Assembly (NCBI GenBank): GCA_009379995.1
Contig: WHSR01000034.1
Span: 1-47,302, forward strand
Origin: Streptosporangiales bacterium
GTDB taxonomy: Bacteria; Actinomycetota; Actinomycetes; Streptosporangiales; WHSR01
Length of the DNA stretch: 47,302 nt
Reading direction: 5' to 3'
Shown here: in pieces, positions 36,132 through 46,288 of the stretch
Layout of the letters: each line of letters starts with the position of its first letter
Numbering within the stretch: the stretch's first letter is position 1
The notes under the pieces: generated by a model
What the model was told of the DNA's origin: nothing
Database searches by the model: none
The model's input: the letters and a program-made list of their open reading frames with translations, nothing else
Translations under genes and position numbers: made by a program

Positions 36132-36659
36132 TTGCGCGAGCATGGACCCACCCGCCGCGCGCTCCTCGGGGGATCGCTCTCGCTAGTCGCCGCCTGTGGC
36201 CCGCTCGGCCGGGCGGACTCCCCCGATCTGGGCAACGACCGTGAGCTTGCCATCCTGCGCAGGGCCATCAACGCCGAGGAGGCTCTGATCGCTCGGTACA
36301 AGGATGCGACCGGCCGTTACCCGCATCTGGAAGCGCGGCTGGCTCCGATCGTCGCCCACCATCGGCAGCACGCCGCCGCCCTGCGCCGACGGCTGCCGCC
36401 CGGCGTCACCCCGACGCCCAGCGAATCTCCCCCCGGCCGTTTCGCGGGCCGTTCCCCCGGCGCCTCACCGGTGCGGGTGCCGGCCCCCCTCCCCGACTCG
36501 CCAGAGTTGGCGCTCGAGGCGCTGGGGTCGCACGAGCGGGCGCTCGCGACCGCCCGCATCAAGCAGCTGCGCGACGTGTCCGCGCCGCTGGCCCAGCTCC
36601 TCGCGAGCCTGGGTGCCAGCGAGGCTGGCCATACGGTGCTGTTGGCGGAGTACCTGTGA
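36132..36659 (+). CDS. Ferritin-like domain lipoprotein
   Basis: A 175-residue predicted lipoprotein. The start is TTG 36132, seven bases after GGAGGAGA. It gives a twin-arginine-like PTRRALLGG, a hydrophobic stretch and the lipobox LVAAC, so the mature protein would be anchored at the outer face of the membrane. The mature part resembles a ferritin-like bundle with NAEEALIARY, HHRQHAAALRRR, GSHERALA and SEAGHTVLL, interrupted by a proline-rich loop. Frame extension to 36018 only adds a charged leader. It overlaps the next ferritin-like gene by four bases. Metal binding is not certain. Confidence 0.75.
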   Translation: MREHGPTRRALLGGSLSLVAACGPLGRADSPDLGNDRELAILRRAINAEEALIARYKDATGRYPHLEARLAPIVAHHRQHAAALRRRLPPGVTPTPSESPPGRFAGRSPGASPVRVPAPLPDSPELALEALGSHERALATARIKQLRDVSAPLAQLLASLGASEAGHTVLLAEYL

Positions 36660-37132
36660 CGCCGCCGGAAACCCCCGAGGACCCCCTCGCCGCCGGGTTG
36701 CAGGCGGCGCTCGCCGCCGAGCACGCGGCGATCTACGGCTACGGGATCGTCGGCGCCTACCTGCTCACCGACCAGCGGGCCGTCGCCCGCCAGGCGTGGG
36801 ACGCCCACCGCAGACGGCGCGACCGCCTCCGCGCCATCCTCGCCGCGCGCGGGGTGTCCCCGGTATCGGCCGCTCCCGCCTACCGGCTGCCGCGAATCGT
36901 CGACGGACCGCAGAGCGCCGCGCGGCTGGCGGCGCGCCTCGAAGAGGGCGCCGTCGACGCGTATCTCGGCCTCGTCGCCGTCGACGACCCGGGGTTACGG
37001 CGCTACGCGGCCCAGGCGATGCAGGACTGCGCAAGGCGGGCGGCCCATTGGCGCGGCTCGACTTCGGCGTTTCCCGGTCTTCCTCCCCGTGCCATCTATG
37101 GCCCGACGCGCAAGGAGTCGCCGCGCAGCTGA
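36656..37132 (+). CDS. DUF4439 ferritin-like domain protein
   Basis: A 158-residue soluble protein with the DUF4439 ferritin-like pattern: LQAALAAEHAAIYGYGIVGAYL near the start, AWDAHRRRRDRLRAIL in the second helix and YLGLVAVDDPGLRRYAAQAMQDCARRAAHWRG in the last. The GTG start overlaps the previous stop (GTGA), so the two are coupled and may act together. No signal peptide is visible. The function is unknown. Confidence 0.8.
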   Translation: MTPPETPEDPLAAGLQAALAAEHAAIYGYGIVGAYLLTDQRAVARQAWDAHRRRRDRLRAILAARGVSPVSAAPAYRLPRIVDGPQSAARLAARLEEGAVDAYLGLVAVDDPGLRRYAAQAMQDCARRAAHWRGSTSAFPGLPPRAIYGPTRKESPRS

Positions 37133-37156
37133 TGCCCGCGCGCCCGCGGGCTGGGT

Positions 37157-37172
37157 TGGGTGAGCTCACCCA
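37157..37172. terminator. 16-bp palindrome at the end of convergent genes
   Basis: TGGGTGAGCTCACCCA is a perfect palindrome overlapping the HAD gene stop codon (37166-37168), 25 bases after the DUF4439 stop. It could help separate the two convergent transcripts, but it is short. Confidence 0.35.
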
Positions 37173-37861
37173 CCTCGATCCGAGTCGGATATCAGCGGAA
37201 GCAGATCCGCGAGCCGATCGATCACGGCGTCGGGCTCCGCGCCGTCGTAGCCTGGCACGTTGCTGTTCGGAAGGAGAACCGCCCGCATGCCCACCGTCTT
37301 GGCGCCGTGCACGTCGTCGTACGGCCGGTCGCCGACGAACACGCACGCCCGCGGGTCCTCCACACCGACGGCCGCCATAACGGCGCGGAACGCCTCCGGA
37401 TGCGGCTTGGTCCACGGGATCTCACTGGTGTAGACGGCCCCGTCGATCAGGTCGAGGATGCCGTCCCGAGCGAAGATCCGCTCATGCCACGCCCGCGACC
37501 AATACGTGTTGGACAGCACGCCTACCTTGGTCCCGCCCTCACGCAGCCGGCGCAGCAGGTCGGGTACGTCGGGACGGGTGAACGTGTGCGGCATCCACGC
37601 CTCGAACCACGCCGCCAACAGCGCGTCGCTCGGCTCCACCCCGGCCAGCGCGAACACGTCGGCGAAGGTGGCGCTGCGGTGTTCCTCCTCGCAGCGCCGC
37701 CAGACCTCCCTCTCGGCGGCGAGCAGCGCGTCGGCTACCTCCTCGACCCGGGTCGCGTCGAGATGTGCCGCGGCGACCCGGCGCAGGATCTCCCGTTGGT
37801 CGATGTCGTGCCAGGGCGTCAGCGTGCCGCCCCAGTCGAAGATGACCGACTCTATGGTCAT
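37166..37861 (-). CDS. HAD family hydrolase-like protein with altered motif I
   Basis: A 231-residue haloacid-dehalogenase superfamily protein. Motif I reads FDWGGTLT (residues 8-15): the nucleophile Asp9 is present but the usual second aspartate two positions later is Gly11. Motif II is VLSNTYW, motif III Lys in WTKPHPEAF, and motif IV VFVGDRPYDDVHGAK. FDWGGTL variants occur in other HAD proteins, so it may still be active with altered chemistry. It is a single gene between the ferritin-like pair and proS. Confidence 0.8.
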   Translation of the reverse strand: MTIESVIFDWGGTLTPWHDIDQREILRRVAAAHLDATRVEEVADALLAAEREVWRRCEEEHRSATFADVFALAGVEPSDALLAAWFEAWMPHTFTRPDVPDLLRRLREGGTKVGVLSNTYWSRAWHERIFARDGILDLIDGAVYTSEIPWTKPHPEAFRAVMAAVGVEDPRACVFVGDRPYDDVHGAKTVGMRAVLLPNSNVPGYDGAEPDAVIDRLADLLPLISDSDRGG

Positions 37862-37901
37862 GCCCGCTATATGTCATGCCCGCGCCAGCCCGGTCAACCG
37901 A

Positions 37902-39626
37902 TCAACTCGGTCGACCGACCAACCCGGTCACCCGGTCGACCGCCTCCTCGAGCGGCAGGTCCTCGCGTTGTCCGCTGCCTCGGTCCCGGAGCTCGACGAC
38001 GCCCTGGGCGAGCCCCTTGCCGACGATGAGGATGGTCGGCACCCCGATGAGCTCGGCGTCGGTGAACTTCACCCCCGGCGAGACACCCGCCCGGTCGTCG
38101 CACAGCACCCGTACCCCGCGCGCCTCGATCCGTTGCGCCAGGTCGAGCGCCACCTGGATCTGGTTGTCCTTCCCGGTGGCCACGATGTGGACGTCGGCCG
38201 GCGCGACCTCGCGGGGCCAGATGAGCCCCTTGTCGTCGTGGGCCTGCTCGGCGAGCGCCGCGACGATGCGGGACACCCCTATGCCGTACGAGCCCATCGT
38301 GACCCGGCCCGGCTTGCCGTCCGGGCCGAGGGCGTCGAGCTGGAAGGCGTCGGTGTACTTGCGGCCGAGCTGGAAGATGTGGCCGATCTCGATGCCCCGC
38401 TGCAGCGACAGCGGCCCGCCGCAGCGCGGGCAGGGGTCTCCGGGGAGCATCGTCGCGACGTCGACGTAGCGGTCGACAGTGAAATCGCGGCCGGCGACGA
38501 CGTTCCTCGCGTGCTTGTCCACCTGTCCCGCGCCGGTCACCCAGGCCGTGCCCTGAGCGACCCGGGGATCGGCGAGGTAGGAAACGTCCCCGGGCAGGGC
38601 GTGCGGACCGACGTATCCGCGCACCAGGTCCGGCCGTGCCGCGAAGTCCTCGGCCTCGAAGATCTCGACAGTGGCCGGGGCAAGCACCGCCTCGAGCTTG
38701 TCCATGTCGACGTCGCGGTCGGCCGGCACGCCCACCACCACGACCGAGGTGACCCCGCCCTCGGTGACCTTGACGAGGAGGTTCTTGAGCATCGCCGACG
38801 CCGGCTGGCCGAGGAACTCGACCAGTGCCTCGATCGTCGGGGTGTCCGGCGTGTCCAGCACCTCGACCGGTGGATGCTCGCCGGCCGCCTCGACCTGTGG
38901 GAGCCGGGTCTGCACGGCCTCCACGTTGGCGGCGTACTGGCACTGGGCGCAGGAGACGAACGTGTCCTCTCCCGTCGGCGCCGGGGCGAGGAACTCCTCG
39001 GAGTGGGAACCGCCCATCGCGCCGGACGTCGCCGACACGATCCGGTAGTCGAACCCCAGCCGGTCGAAGATCTTGATGTACGCCTCGCGGTGCAGGTCGT
39101 ACGACTTCTGCAGACCGGCGTCGTCGAGGTCGAAGGAGTAGGAGTCCTTCATCACGAACTCGCGGCCCCGGAGGATGCCGGAACGCGGCCGCGCCTCGTC
39201 GCGGTACTTGGTCTGGATCTGGTAGAGGATGACGGGGAAGTCCTTGTAGGAGGAGTACTCCCCCTTCACCATCAGGGTGAACATCTCCTCGTGGGTGGGG
39301 CCGAGCAGGTAGTCGCCGCCCCGGCGGTCCTTGAGCCGCAGCAACAGGTCCCCGTACTCGGTCCACCGGCCGGTTAGCTCGTACGGCTCCCGCGGCAACA
39401 GGGCCGGGAACAGCACCTCCTGGGCGCCGATCGCGTCCATCTCCTCGCGCACCGCGCGGGTGACGTTCTCCAGCGCGATCTTGCCGAGCGGTAGCCAGGA
39501 GTAGATGCCTGCCGCGGCCCGGCGGACATATCCGGCGCGCACCAGCAGCTTGTGGCTCGGCACCTCGGCGTCCGCCGGGTCCTCGCGCAGCGTCCGGAGG
39601 AACAGGGACGACATCCGCAACAGCAC
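37902..39626 (-). CDS. proS: Proline--tRNA ligase
   Basis: Class II aminoacyl-tRNA synthetase of the bacterial type with an inserted editing domain. The 574-residue protein has [19 protein letters not shown] at the start, motif 2 around [33 protein letters not shown], the INS editing domain (about 230-390) and motif 3 [18 protein letters not shown] 39626 has AAGGAG five bases upstream; an ATG at 39614 is less well placed. Its C-terminal end holds short GGTCGACC-like direct repeats. Confidence 0.96.
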   Translation of the reverse strand: MLLRMSSLFLRTLREDPADAEVPSHKLLVRAGYVRRAAAGIYSWLPLGKIALENVTRAVREEMDAIGAQEVLFPALLPREPYELTGRWTEYGDLLLRLKDRRGGDYLLGPTHEEMFTLMVKGEYSSYKDFPVILYQIQTKYRDEARPRSGILRGREFVMKDSYSFDLDDAGLQKSYDLHREAYIKIFDRLGFDYRIVSATSGAMGGSHSEEFLAPAPTGEDTFVSCAQCQYAANVEAVQTRLPQVEAAGEHPPVEVLDTPDTPTIEALVEFLGQPASAMLKNLLVKVTEGGVTSVVVVGVPADRDVDMDKLEAVLAPATVEIFEAEDFAARPDLVRGYVGPHALPGDVSYLADPRVAQGTAWVTGAGQVDKHARNVVAGRDFTVDRYVDVATMLPGDPCPRCGGPLSLQRGIEIGHIFQLGRKYTDAFQLDALGPDGKPGRVTMGSYGIGVSRIVAALAEQAHDDKGLIWPREVAPADVHIVATGKDNQIQVALDLAQRIEARGVRVLCDDRAGVSPGVKFTDAELIGVPTILIVGKGLAQGVVELRDRGSGQREDLPLEEAVDRVTGLVGRPS

Positions 39627-39700
39627 GCGTACTCCTTACGTTCTTCTTGGCGGGCTCAGGCTACCGAGGAATGGGCATCGCCGCAGACTTCCTGGGCCGG

Positions 39701-40549
39701 TCAGAACAGCACCGACATGAAGGCGCCGACGTCGGTGAAGCCGACCCGCTGGTACGCGCGACGCGCGGGCAGGTTGTAGTCGTTGACGTAGAGGCTCACC
39801 GTTGGGGCGATGGAGCGCAGCGCCTCGTCCACCACGCTGGCCATACCGTGTACGGACAGCCGGCGCCCGCGTAGCTCCGGCGGCACCCATACCCCCTGGA
39901 TCTGGCAGGCCTGCGGAGTGACCGCGCCTATCTCCGCCTTGAACACGACGGTGCCGTCCTCGATCCGGGCGAACGCCCGGCCGGCGCCGATCAGCTCGGC
40001 GACCCTGGATCGGTAGAGAGCGCCCCCGTCGCCGACGTCCGGAGAGATGCCCACCTCCTCGGTGAACATCGCCACGCACGCCGGCACCAGGATGTCGAAC
40101 TCGTCCGGGCGTACCCGGCGCACGCAGGGGTCGGGCTCCACGGTGGGCGGCGTCGACAGGGTCATCACCGGCTGCAGCGGCCGGACCGCCCGTGCCGGAC
40201 CCCAGTACGGGCGCAGCAACTTCCACAGCTGGGTGACCATGTGGGCCGGACCCACTATCGAGGAGCATCGGCGCCCCTGCAGGCGGGCCCGGTTCGCGAA
40301 GGCGCGGGTCGCCTCCGGCGTGGCCTCGACGGACACCAGGTTGGCGCCGACGTAGCAGAGGGACTGCAACTCCCCGTGCGGCGCGAACCCCCACATCTCC
40401 GCGCCGAGCCGACCCGGGTCGAGCCCCGCCGTACGCACCCGGGAACTCACGAAGACGTTCGCCACCGGGTCACGGTCGAGCAGCGCGAGCACATCGTCGA
40501 GGTCGCGCTCGTCGAGCACCCGAAACGGGGCAACGCGGAGCAGCCGCAT
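39701..40549 (-). CDS. GNAT family N-acetyltransferase with DUF4081 domain
   Basis: A 282-residue protein with an N-terminal DUF4081 region (LLDRDPVANVFVSSRVRTAG, MWGFAPHGELQSLCYVGANLV) and a C-terminal GNAT domain ending in QIQGVWVPPELRGRRLSVHGMASVVDEAL and YVNDYNLPARRAYQRVGF. In Streptomyces a homologue likewise lies between ispG and proS, so the position is conserved. The substrate is unknown. Confidence 0.88.
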   Translation of the reverse strand: MRLLRVAPFRVLDERDLDDVLALLDRDPVANVFVSSRVRTAGLDPGRLGAEMWGFAPHGELQSLCYVGANLVSVEATPEATRAFANRARLQGRRCSSIVGPAHMVTQLWKLLRPYWGPARAVRPLQPVMTLSTPPTVEPDPCVRRVRPDEFDILVPACVAMFTEEVGISPDVGDGGALYRSRVAELIGAGRAFARIEDGTVVFKAEIGAVTPQACQIQGVWVPPELRGRRLSVHGMASVVDEALRSIAPTVSLYVNDYNLPARRAYQRVGFTDVGAFMSVLF

Positions 40550-40627
40550 TATGGCCCCATCATGGCTCGGGTGGGCCCGGACACGTCTTCAGCCTACGGG
40601 AAACTGGTCGGTGCCGATGCCCGCCGG

Positions 40628-42223
40628 TCACGGACGCCGGAGGAACTTCACCAGATCCAGATGCTGCTGGCTTCCGAGGCTCGCGGCCGTGCGCTGCGCT
40701 CCCTGGGGTGTCGGGGCGGGCAGCGGCTCACAGGTGGCGTCCGGGCCGAGCCGGTCGGCCGGCAGCGTACCGTCGCGCAGGTAACGCGCGAGGTGGCCGT
40801 CCACACACTCGTTCCCGGCGAGAGAGATGCCGTGGTTGCCCCCGCCGTCCTCGACCACCAGCCGCGAGCTGTCCAGCAGCCGGTGCATGGTCTGCGCACC
40901 TCCGTACGGGGTCGCCGCGTCCTTGGTGGCCTGCAGGAGCAGCACCGGCGGCAGCCCGCTGCCGGTGATCTCGGTCGGCTTGCCGCCGGGGACCGGCCAG
41001 AACGCGCACGGCGCGTTGTACCAGGTGTTGTTCCAGGTCAGGAACGGCGCCTGCAGGTGGCCTCGGGTGGCGTCGAGGTGCCAGCGGACCCAGTTGCGGG
41101 GCCACGGCGCGTCCCGGCACTCGACAGCTACGTAGTTCGCGTAGCCGTTCTCCCCCGCCTCGTCGATCGCGCCGAACGAGTCGTAGGCCTCGACGAGGCC
41201 ATTCGTCTGGCCCGACCCCTGGTAGGCGGAGAACGCGTCGGCCAGGATCGGCCAGGCGGCGTCGGTGTAGCCGCCGATGAGGAACGTGTCGTCCAGCTCA
41301 CTCGGCCCGACCTTGTCGCCGGCCGGCTGCGCCTCGAGCTTGTCGCGCATCGAGTAGTAGGTGTCCTCCACCTGCGCGGCGGAGGTACCCAGGTGGTACG
41401 CGTCGTCGTGTTGCGCGACCCAGCCGAAGAAGTCCTTGATCCGGGCCTCGAAGGCGTAGTTCTGGTTGATGTTGGCCTGGTACCAGACGTCGTTGGGATC
41501 GACGATGCTGTCCAGGACCAAGCGCCGCACCCGCTTCGGGAACAGCTCTCCGTACACGGCTCCCAGGTAGGTGCCGTACGAGTAGCCGAAGTAGTTGGTC
41601 TTTCTCTCGCCGAGCGCCGCCCGGATGCGGTCCATGTCACGGGCCGCGTTCACGGTGGTCATGTGCGGCAGCATCGCGCTGTGGTTCTCGGCGCAGGCCT
41701 TGGCGTAGGAGCTGGCCCGTTCGATCCAGGCCCGCTCCTCGTCGGCGTCGGCGGGAACGTAGTCGGCTCGCGGCGGCTTGAAGTAGTTCGGGCCCAGACA
41801 GCTCAGAGCGGGCGTGCTCCGGCCCACCCCGCGCGGGTCGAAGCCGATCACGTCGTAGCTCGCGGCGATCTCCGGCGGCAGGTTGTCGGCGATGAAGCCG
41901 GCGAACGTCAGGCCGCTCCCACCCGGGCCGCCGGGGTTCACCAGCAGCGCGCCCTGACGCTGCGCCGGGGTTCCGGACGCCTTGACCCGGGAGACCGCGA
42001 GGGTGATCTTCTTGCCGGCCGGGCGACGGTAGTCCAGGGGCACCCGGAGCTTCGCGCACTCGAGCGCCTTGTAGGTCGGGTCGTTACAGGAGCGGAAGTC
42101 CAGGCCCTTCCCCTGCGGAGCCGCCGCCTCCGGCCGGGGGGCGGCCGCACCCGCCGGCACCAGGATCGCCAGCCCGGCAACAAGCGCCGCCGACACGGCG
42201 CCCATCCTGAGAACTCGCTTCAA
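40628..42223 (-). CDS. Secreted alpha/beta hydrolase, tripeptidyl aminopeptidase (S33/TAP-like)
   Basis: A 531-residue exported peptidase like the Streptomyces Tap/Slp group. TTG 42223 is preceded by GGAGGAGACG. The resulting N-terminus has a positively charged start and a hydrophobic signal (AVSAALVAGLAILVPAGAAA). The nucleophile serine lies in GYSYGTYLG, the oxyanion region in NPGGPGGSG and DPRGVGRS, the acid in LQATKDAATPYGG and the histidine in GGGNHGISL. The last part is the TAP-like C-terminal domain. Even cysteine content and export suggest disulfides. It probably trims tripeptides from extracellular proteins. Confidence 0.88.
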   Translation of the reverse strand: MKRVLRMGAVSAALVAGLAILVPAGAAAPRPEAAAPQGKGLDFRSCNDPTYKALECAKLRVPLDYRRPAGKKITLAVSRVKASGTPAQRQGALLVNPGGPGGSGLTFAGFIADNLPPEIAASYDVIGFDPRGVGRSTPALSCLGPNYFKPPRADYVPADADEERAWIERASSYAKACAENHSAMLPHMTTVNAARDMDRIRAALGERKTNYFGYSYGTYLGAVYGELFPKRVRRLVLDSIVDPNDVWYQANINQNYAFEARIKDFFGWVAQHDDAYHLGTSAAQVEDTYYSMRDKLEAQPAGDKVGPSELDDTFLIGGYTDAAWPILADAFSAYQGSGQTNGLVEAYDSFGAIDEAGENGYANYVAVECRDAPWPRNWVRWHLDATRGHLQAPFLTWNNTWYNAPCAFWPVPGGKPTEITGSGLPPVLLLQATKDAATPYGGAQTMHRLLDSSRLVVEDGGGNHGISLAGNECVDGHLARYLRDGTLPADRLGPDATCEPLPAPTPQGAQRTAASLGSQQHLDLVKFLRRP

Positions 42224-42355
42224 CGTCTCCTCCTCGTCCGCCCGACCCGAGCGGCCCAGCCACAGCCGACGGGGCGCCATGTTGCCCCGAATGGCACGCC
42301 GGACGAGGGAGACTCGCCGAGATACTTATAAAGCTGTGACCCCTCACGACCCCTC

Positions 42356-42414
42356 GCCCGTGATCTTGTAGAAACGTTCGAACGAGGTTCGAACGTTTCT
42401 ACAAGATCACGGGC
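42356..42414. terminator. Palindrome family copy E, after ispG
   Basis: A 28-bp perfect stem with a 3-base loop (GAG), 59 bp in all. It begins 13 bases after the ispG stop on the minus strand. It shares CCGTGATCTTG and AGAAA with the other copies, but has T for C in the core and a different inner arm (CGTTCGAAC). It probably ends the dxr-protease-ispG transcript. Confidence 0.75.
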
Positions 42415-42427
42415 ATAACCTCGGGGT

Positions 42428-43609
42428 CTAGCTGACGATCACCTCGGGGTTGCCGGAGCCGTCGCCGTCGGGACCGGCCTCTGGGTCGATGCCCATCTCC
42501 TCGGCGATCCGCATCGCCTCCTCGATGAGCGTCTCCACGATCTGCGACTCGGGGACCGTCTTGATGACCTCGCCCTTGACGAAGATCTGACCCTTGCCGT
42601 TGCCGGACGCGACGCCCAGGTCGGCCTCCCGGGCCTCGCCCGGACCGTTGACCACGCATCCCATGACCGCGACGCGCAGCGGCACCTCGAGTCCTTCGAG
42701 CCCGGCGGTCACCTCGTCGGCGAGCCGGTAGACATCGACCTGGGCGCGGCCGCAGGAGGGGCAGGACACGATGTCCAGCCCGCGCTCACGCAGGTCCAGC
42801 GACTCCAGGATCCCGATGCCCACCTTCACCTCCTCGACCGGAGGGGCCGAGAGCGAGACCCGGATCGTGTCGCCGATGCCCTCGGCCAGCAGCACACCGA
42901 AGGCGACGGAGGACTTGATGGTGCCCTGGAACGTCGGCCCGGCCTCGGTGACGCCGAGGTGCAGGGGGTAGTCGCAGCGCTCCGCGAGCAGCCGGTACGC
43001 CTTGATCATCACGACCGGGTCGTGGTGCTTCACGGAGATCTTGATGTCGCGGAAGTCGTGCTCCTCGAACAGCGAGCACTCCCACAGGGCCGACTCGACC
43101 AGCGCCTCGGCCGTCGGCGTGCCGCCGTACTTGTCCAGGAACCGCTTGTCCAGCGACCCGGCGTTGACGCCGATGCGGATGGGGACCGCGGCGTCCTTGG
43201 CGGCCCGGGAGATCTCGGCGACCCTGTCGTCGAACTTCTTGATGTTCCCCGGGTTCACCCGAACACCGGCGCAACCGGCCTCGATCGCCGCGAAGACGTA
43301 CTTGGGCTGGAAGTGGATGTCGGCGATGACCGGTATCTGCGACTTCTTGGCGATCGCCGGCAGCGCCTCGGCATCGTCCTGGCTGGGCACCGCCACCCGC
43401 ACGATCTGGCAGCCGCTGGCGGTGAGCTCGGCGATCTGCTGCAACGTGGCGTTGACGTCGGCGGTCACCGTCGTCGTCATCGACTGGACGGACACCGGCG
43501 CGCCGCCGCCAACCGGGACGTTGCCGACGTGGATCAGGCGCGACTGGCGTCGTTCGGCCAGCGGACGGGGCCGAACGTCTGGCATCCCAAGGTCAATGTT
43601 CATAGTCAT
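42428..43609 (-). CDS. ispG: 4-hydroxy-3-methylbut-2-enyl-diphosphate synthase (flavodoxin/ferredoxin)
   Basis: Iron-sulfur enzyme of the MEP pathway that reduces MEcPP to HMBPP. The 393-residue protein has [20 protein letters not shown] at the start, the TIM-barrel part with [10 protein letters not shown] and VRVNPGNIK, and a C-terminal [4Fe-4S] site with [14 protein letters not shown] and its glutamate. The ATG overlaps the protease gene stop (ATGA); a second ATG six bases later (43603) is possible. It is the third gene of the conserved dxr-protease-ispG unit. Confidence 0.96.
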   Translation of the reverse strand: MTMNIDLGMPDVRPRPLAERRQSRLIHVGNVPVGGGAPVSVQSMTTTVTADVNATLQQIAELTASGCQIVRVAVPSQDDAEALPAIAKKSQIPVIADIHFQPKYVFAAIEAGCAGVRVNPGNIKKFDDRVAEISRAAKDAAVPIRIGVNAGSLDKRFLDKYGGTPTAEALVESALWECSLFEEHDFRDIKISVKHHDPVVMIKAYRLLAERCDYPLHLGVTEAGPTFQGTIKSSVAFGVLLAEGIGDTIRVSLSAPPVEEVKVGIGILESLDLRERGLDIVSCPSCGRAQVDVYRLADEVTAGLEGLEVPLRVAVMGCVVNGPGEAREADLGVASGNGKGQIFVKGEVIKTVPESQIVETLIEEAMRIAEEMGIDPEAGPDGDGSGNPEVIVS

Positions 43610-44790
43610 TGAAGGGTGAGTGGATTGACGATGTCGGCAAGGATGAGCAGCACGCCGAGGCCGATGAGAAGCACGACCACGGCATAGGTGGCCGGCAGGA
43701 GTTTGCGCATGTCAACCGGACCGGGATCGGCACGGCCCCGTAGCCGGGCGATCCCGGCACGGCTCCGCTCGTACAAGAGTACGGCAAGGTGACCTCCGTC
43801 CATCGGCAGCAGCGGCAGCAGGTTGAGGACGCCCACGAAGAGGTTCAGCGAGATGACGATCGATAGGAACGTGATCGCCCGCTCCCGTGCCGGAGCGTCG
43901 GCGGCGACGGCCTGGCCGGAAACATAGGCGGCGCCGACGATGCTGCCCACGCCGCCGCCGTTCTCGCCGCGCTCCTCGGAGAACAGGTGGGGGATCGCCG
44001 CCGGCAGTTCGGCCAGAACCTGGCCCACCATCACGAACATCCGGCCCATCATGTCGCCGGCGAAGACGGCGGCGTCGACGGGCCCGAGGCGCTGCGGCTC
44101 CTGGTAGACGATGCGAGGCTCGATGCCGAGGAACGAGCCGGAACCCGCCGGGCTGGAGGTGAGGTTCGCGCGCAGGCTGACCCGCTCGCCGTTGCGAACC
44201 ACTGTGATCTCCGTCGGCCCGGCCGGATGGTTCTCGATCGCCCGGGACAGCTCGGCCCAGCCGGCCACCTCCCTGCCGTCGAGGGCGACGATCCTGTCGC
44301 CGGGCCGCAGCCCGGCCTGCGCGGCCGGGGAGCGACGGTCGGTCCCGGTGCACTCCGCGTTCGGGCTCGACGGCACGCATTTCGAGACCGCGCCGACCGT
44401 CGCCGTGGCCTGGCCCTCGCCCGGGAGGCCCAGGCCCATCGCGACGACGAGCAGGAGCACGAAGGCAAGGACGAAGTGGGTGACCGAGCCGGCGGCGAGC
44501 ACTACCGCACGCTGCGGGCCCGGCTGGCGGTAGAACGCCCGGGGCTCGTCGGCCGGGTCGACCTCCTCCAGCGGAGTCATCCCGACGATCTTGACGTAGC
44601 CACCCAGCGGGAGCGCCTTGAAGCCGTACTCCGTCTCGCCCCGCTGGCGGGACCAGATAGTCGGGCCGAAACCGATGAAGTACTGGGAAGCCTTCATCCC
44701 GAACTTCTTCGCGGTCACGAGGTGCCCCGCCTCGTGGATCGCGAGGGAGACGAGCAGGGCGACGACGAAGGCGACCACGCCAAGGATCAT
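43606..44790 (-). CDS. Site-2 type M50 zinc metalloprotease (RseP/Rip1 family)
   Basis: A 394-residue intramembrane protease. HEAGH (residues 19-23) in the first helix binds zinc, and the third ligand is in the [12 protein letters not shown] segment of a later helix. A PDZ domain lies between, with [16 protein letters not shown]. It begins directly after the dxr stop. Relatives cut anti-sigma factors and other membrane proteins; the membrane partner of the ECF sigma factor at 8624 is one conceivable target, but this is inference. Confidence 0.94.
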   Translation of the reverse strand: MILGVVAFVVALLVSLAIHEAGHLVTAKKFGMKASQYFIGFGPTIWSRQRGETEYGFKALPLGGYVKIVGMTPLEEVDPADEPRAFYRQPGPQRAVVLAAGSVTHFVLAFVLLLVVAMGLGLPGEGQATATVGAVSKCVPSSPNAECTGTDRRSPAAQAGLRPGDRIVALDGREVAGWAELSRAIENHPAGPTEITVVRNGERVSLRANLTSSPAGSGSFLGIEPRIVYQEPQRLGPVDAAVFAGDMMGRMFVMVGQVLAELPAAIPHLFSEERGENGGGVGSIVGAAYVSGQAVAADAPARERAITFLSIVISLNLFVGVLNLLPLLPMDGGHLAVLLYERSRAGIARLRGRADPGPVDMRKLLPATYAVVVLLIGLGVLLILADIVNPLTLQ

Positions 44791-46083
44791 TCAGCTGCCC
44801 CCCAGATCGGTCGTGGCGGTGAGCTCCCGAGCACGAGCACGTGCCCACCCGTCCGCCTCGAGAACCTCCTCGAGGCTCGGTGAGCCCCCGCCACGAGAGC
44901 AGTGGTGCTCCGACACTACCCGCGCCACGGTATCCACGATGCCCAGGAACGGTAGCCGACGGTCAAGGAAGGCTGCCACCGCCTCCTCGTTGGCGGCGTT
45001 GTACACCGCCGGTGCGGTACCTCCTGCCGAACCCACCTCGCGCGCCAGCTCGACGGCTGGGAACGCCCCCGGGTCGAGCGGCAGGAACTCCCAGGTGTGC
45101 GCGCGTGTCCAGTCGACCGGCGACGCGGCCTCGGGTACCCGATCCGGCCAACCCAGGGCGAACGCGATCGGCAACCGCATGTCGGGCGGGCTGGCCTGAG
45201 CGATCGTGGACCCGTCGACGAACTCGACCATCGAGTGGACGACCGACTGGGGATGGACGACCGCCTCGATGCGGTCGAAGGGCACGTCGAACAGCAGGTG
45301 GGCCTCGATGACCTCGAGGCCCTTGTTGACGAGCGTCGCCGAGTTGACCGTGATCACCGGTCCCATATTCCACGTGGGGTGGGCCAGTGCCTGCTCCGGG
45401 GTGACGTCGGCCAGCTCGGCACGGGAGCGGCCGCGGAACGGCCCACCGCTCGCGGTCACCAAGAGTCGCCGTACCTCGCTTCTGCGGCCGCAGAGAAGGG
45501 CCTGGGCGAGCGCCGAGTGTTCGGAGTCGACGGGCACGATCTGGCCGGGGGATGCGCGTTCCTTGACCAGCGGGCCGCCGACGATCAGCGACTCCTTGTT
45601 GGCCAGCGCGAGCGTACGGCCCGCCTGCAGGGCGGCGAGCGTGGAGGTGAGGCCGAGCGAGCCGGTAACCCCGTTCAGTACGACGTCGCACGGCCAGGCG
45701 GCCGCCTCGGTCACCGCGTTCGGCCCGGCCAGAATCTTCGGCAGCCGGAAGCCGCCCGAGCTGAAGCCCCGTTCCTTGGCCGCGGCGTAGAAGGCGAGCT
45801 GGAGATCCTGCGCCGCGCTCGCCTTGGCGATCGCCACCACCTCGACGCCGAACTCCAGGGCCTGCCGGGCCAGCAGATCCACTCGCCCGCCGCCCCCGGC
45901 GAGACCGAGGACGCGGAAGCGGTCCGGGTTGGCCCGGACGACGTCGAGGGCCTGGGTCCCGATCGATCCGGTGGATCCGAGGATGACGACGTCGCGGCAA
46001 CCCGCGCGGGTCTCGGCGCCCTCCTCCCGCGTCCGCGACGCGGGGTCCTCGGGCGAGTACCACACGGCGCCGTTGCGTGACAC
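44791..46083 (-). CDS. dxr: 1-deoxy-D-xylulose 5-phosphate reductoisomerase
   Basis: Second step of the MEP isoprenoid pathway, making methylerythritol phosphate with NADPH. It has about 430 residues, with the cofactor motif [16 protein letters not shown], metal and substrate residues in [12 protein letters not shown] and VDSEHSAL, and [34 protein letters not shown] and [13 protein letters not shown] placed the start at GTG 46083, after GGAGGAGGG at about 11 bases; this leaves about 40 residues before the Rossmann motif. A later GTG (about 46068) is also possible. Confidence 0.93.
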   Translation of the reverse strand: MSRNGAVWYSPEDPASRTREEGAETRAGCRDVVILGSTGSIGTQALDVVRANPDRFRVLGLAGGGGRVDLLARQALEFGVEVVAIAKASAAQDLQLAFYAAAKERGFSSGGFRLPKILAGPNAVTEAAAWPCDVVLNGVTGSLGLTSTLAALQAGRTLALANKESLIVGGPLVKERASPGQIVPVDSEHSALAQALLCGRRSEVRRLLVTASGGPFRGRSRAELADVTPEQALAHPTWNMGPVITVNSATLVNKGLEVIEAHLLFDVPFDRIEAVVHPQSVVHSMVEFVDGSTIAQASPPDMRLPIAFALGWPDRVPEAASPVDWTRAHTWEFLPLDPGAFPAVELAREVGSAGGTAPAVYNAANEEAVAAFLDRRLPFLGIVDTVARVVSEHHCSRGGGSPSLEEVLEADGWARARARELTATTDLGGS

Positions 46084-46288
46084 GAGGCCATTGTCCCTCC
46101 TCCGCTTCCGCGGCGCGCGTCCCCCTCCGGTTTGTTCAGCTATCCGTGGCCCTGGGGCCACCCTCGGCCATCGGTTTGTTGAGATATGCCAATAGTTCTC
46201 CACCTTTGCTCCAAGTACTGTGGCGATTACTCGGCGAGGTCAAATCCCCCGTCGGTAACGGGTTTGCGGCGGTGAAAGGTGCGGGTGG
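46084..46288. promoter_or_regulatory. Divergent dxr/protease control region with direct repeats
   Basis: This 205-base AT-richer gap contains two near-identical 16-base direct repeats (46128-46143 and 46172-46187; 14 of 16 identical, CGGTTTGTT core). Between them is a perfect 7-bp hairpin GTGGCCC-TG-GGGCCAC (46146-46161). Promoters for dxr and the protease must lie here; the repeats are candidate regulator sites. Confidence 0.55.
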
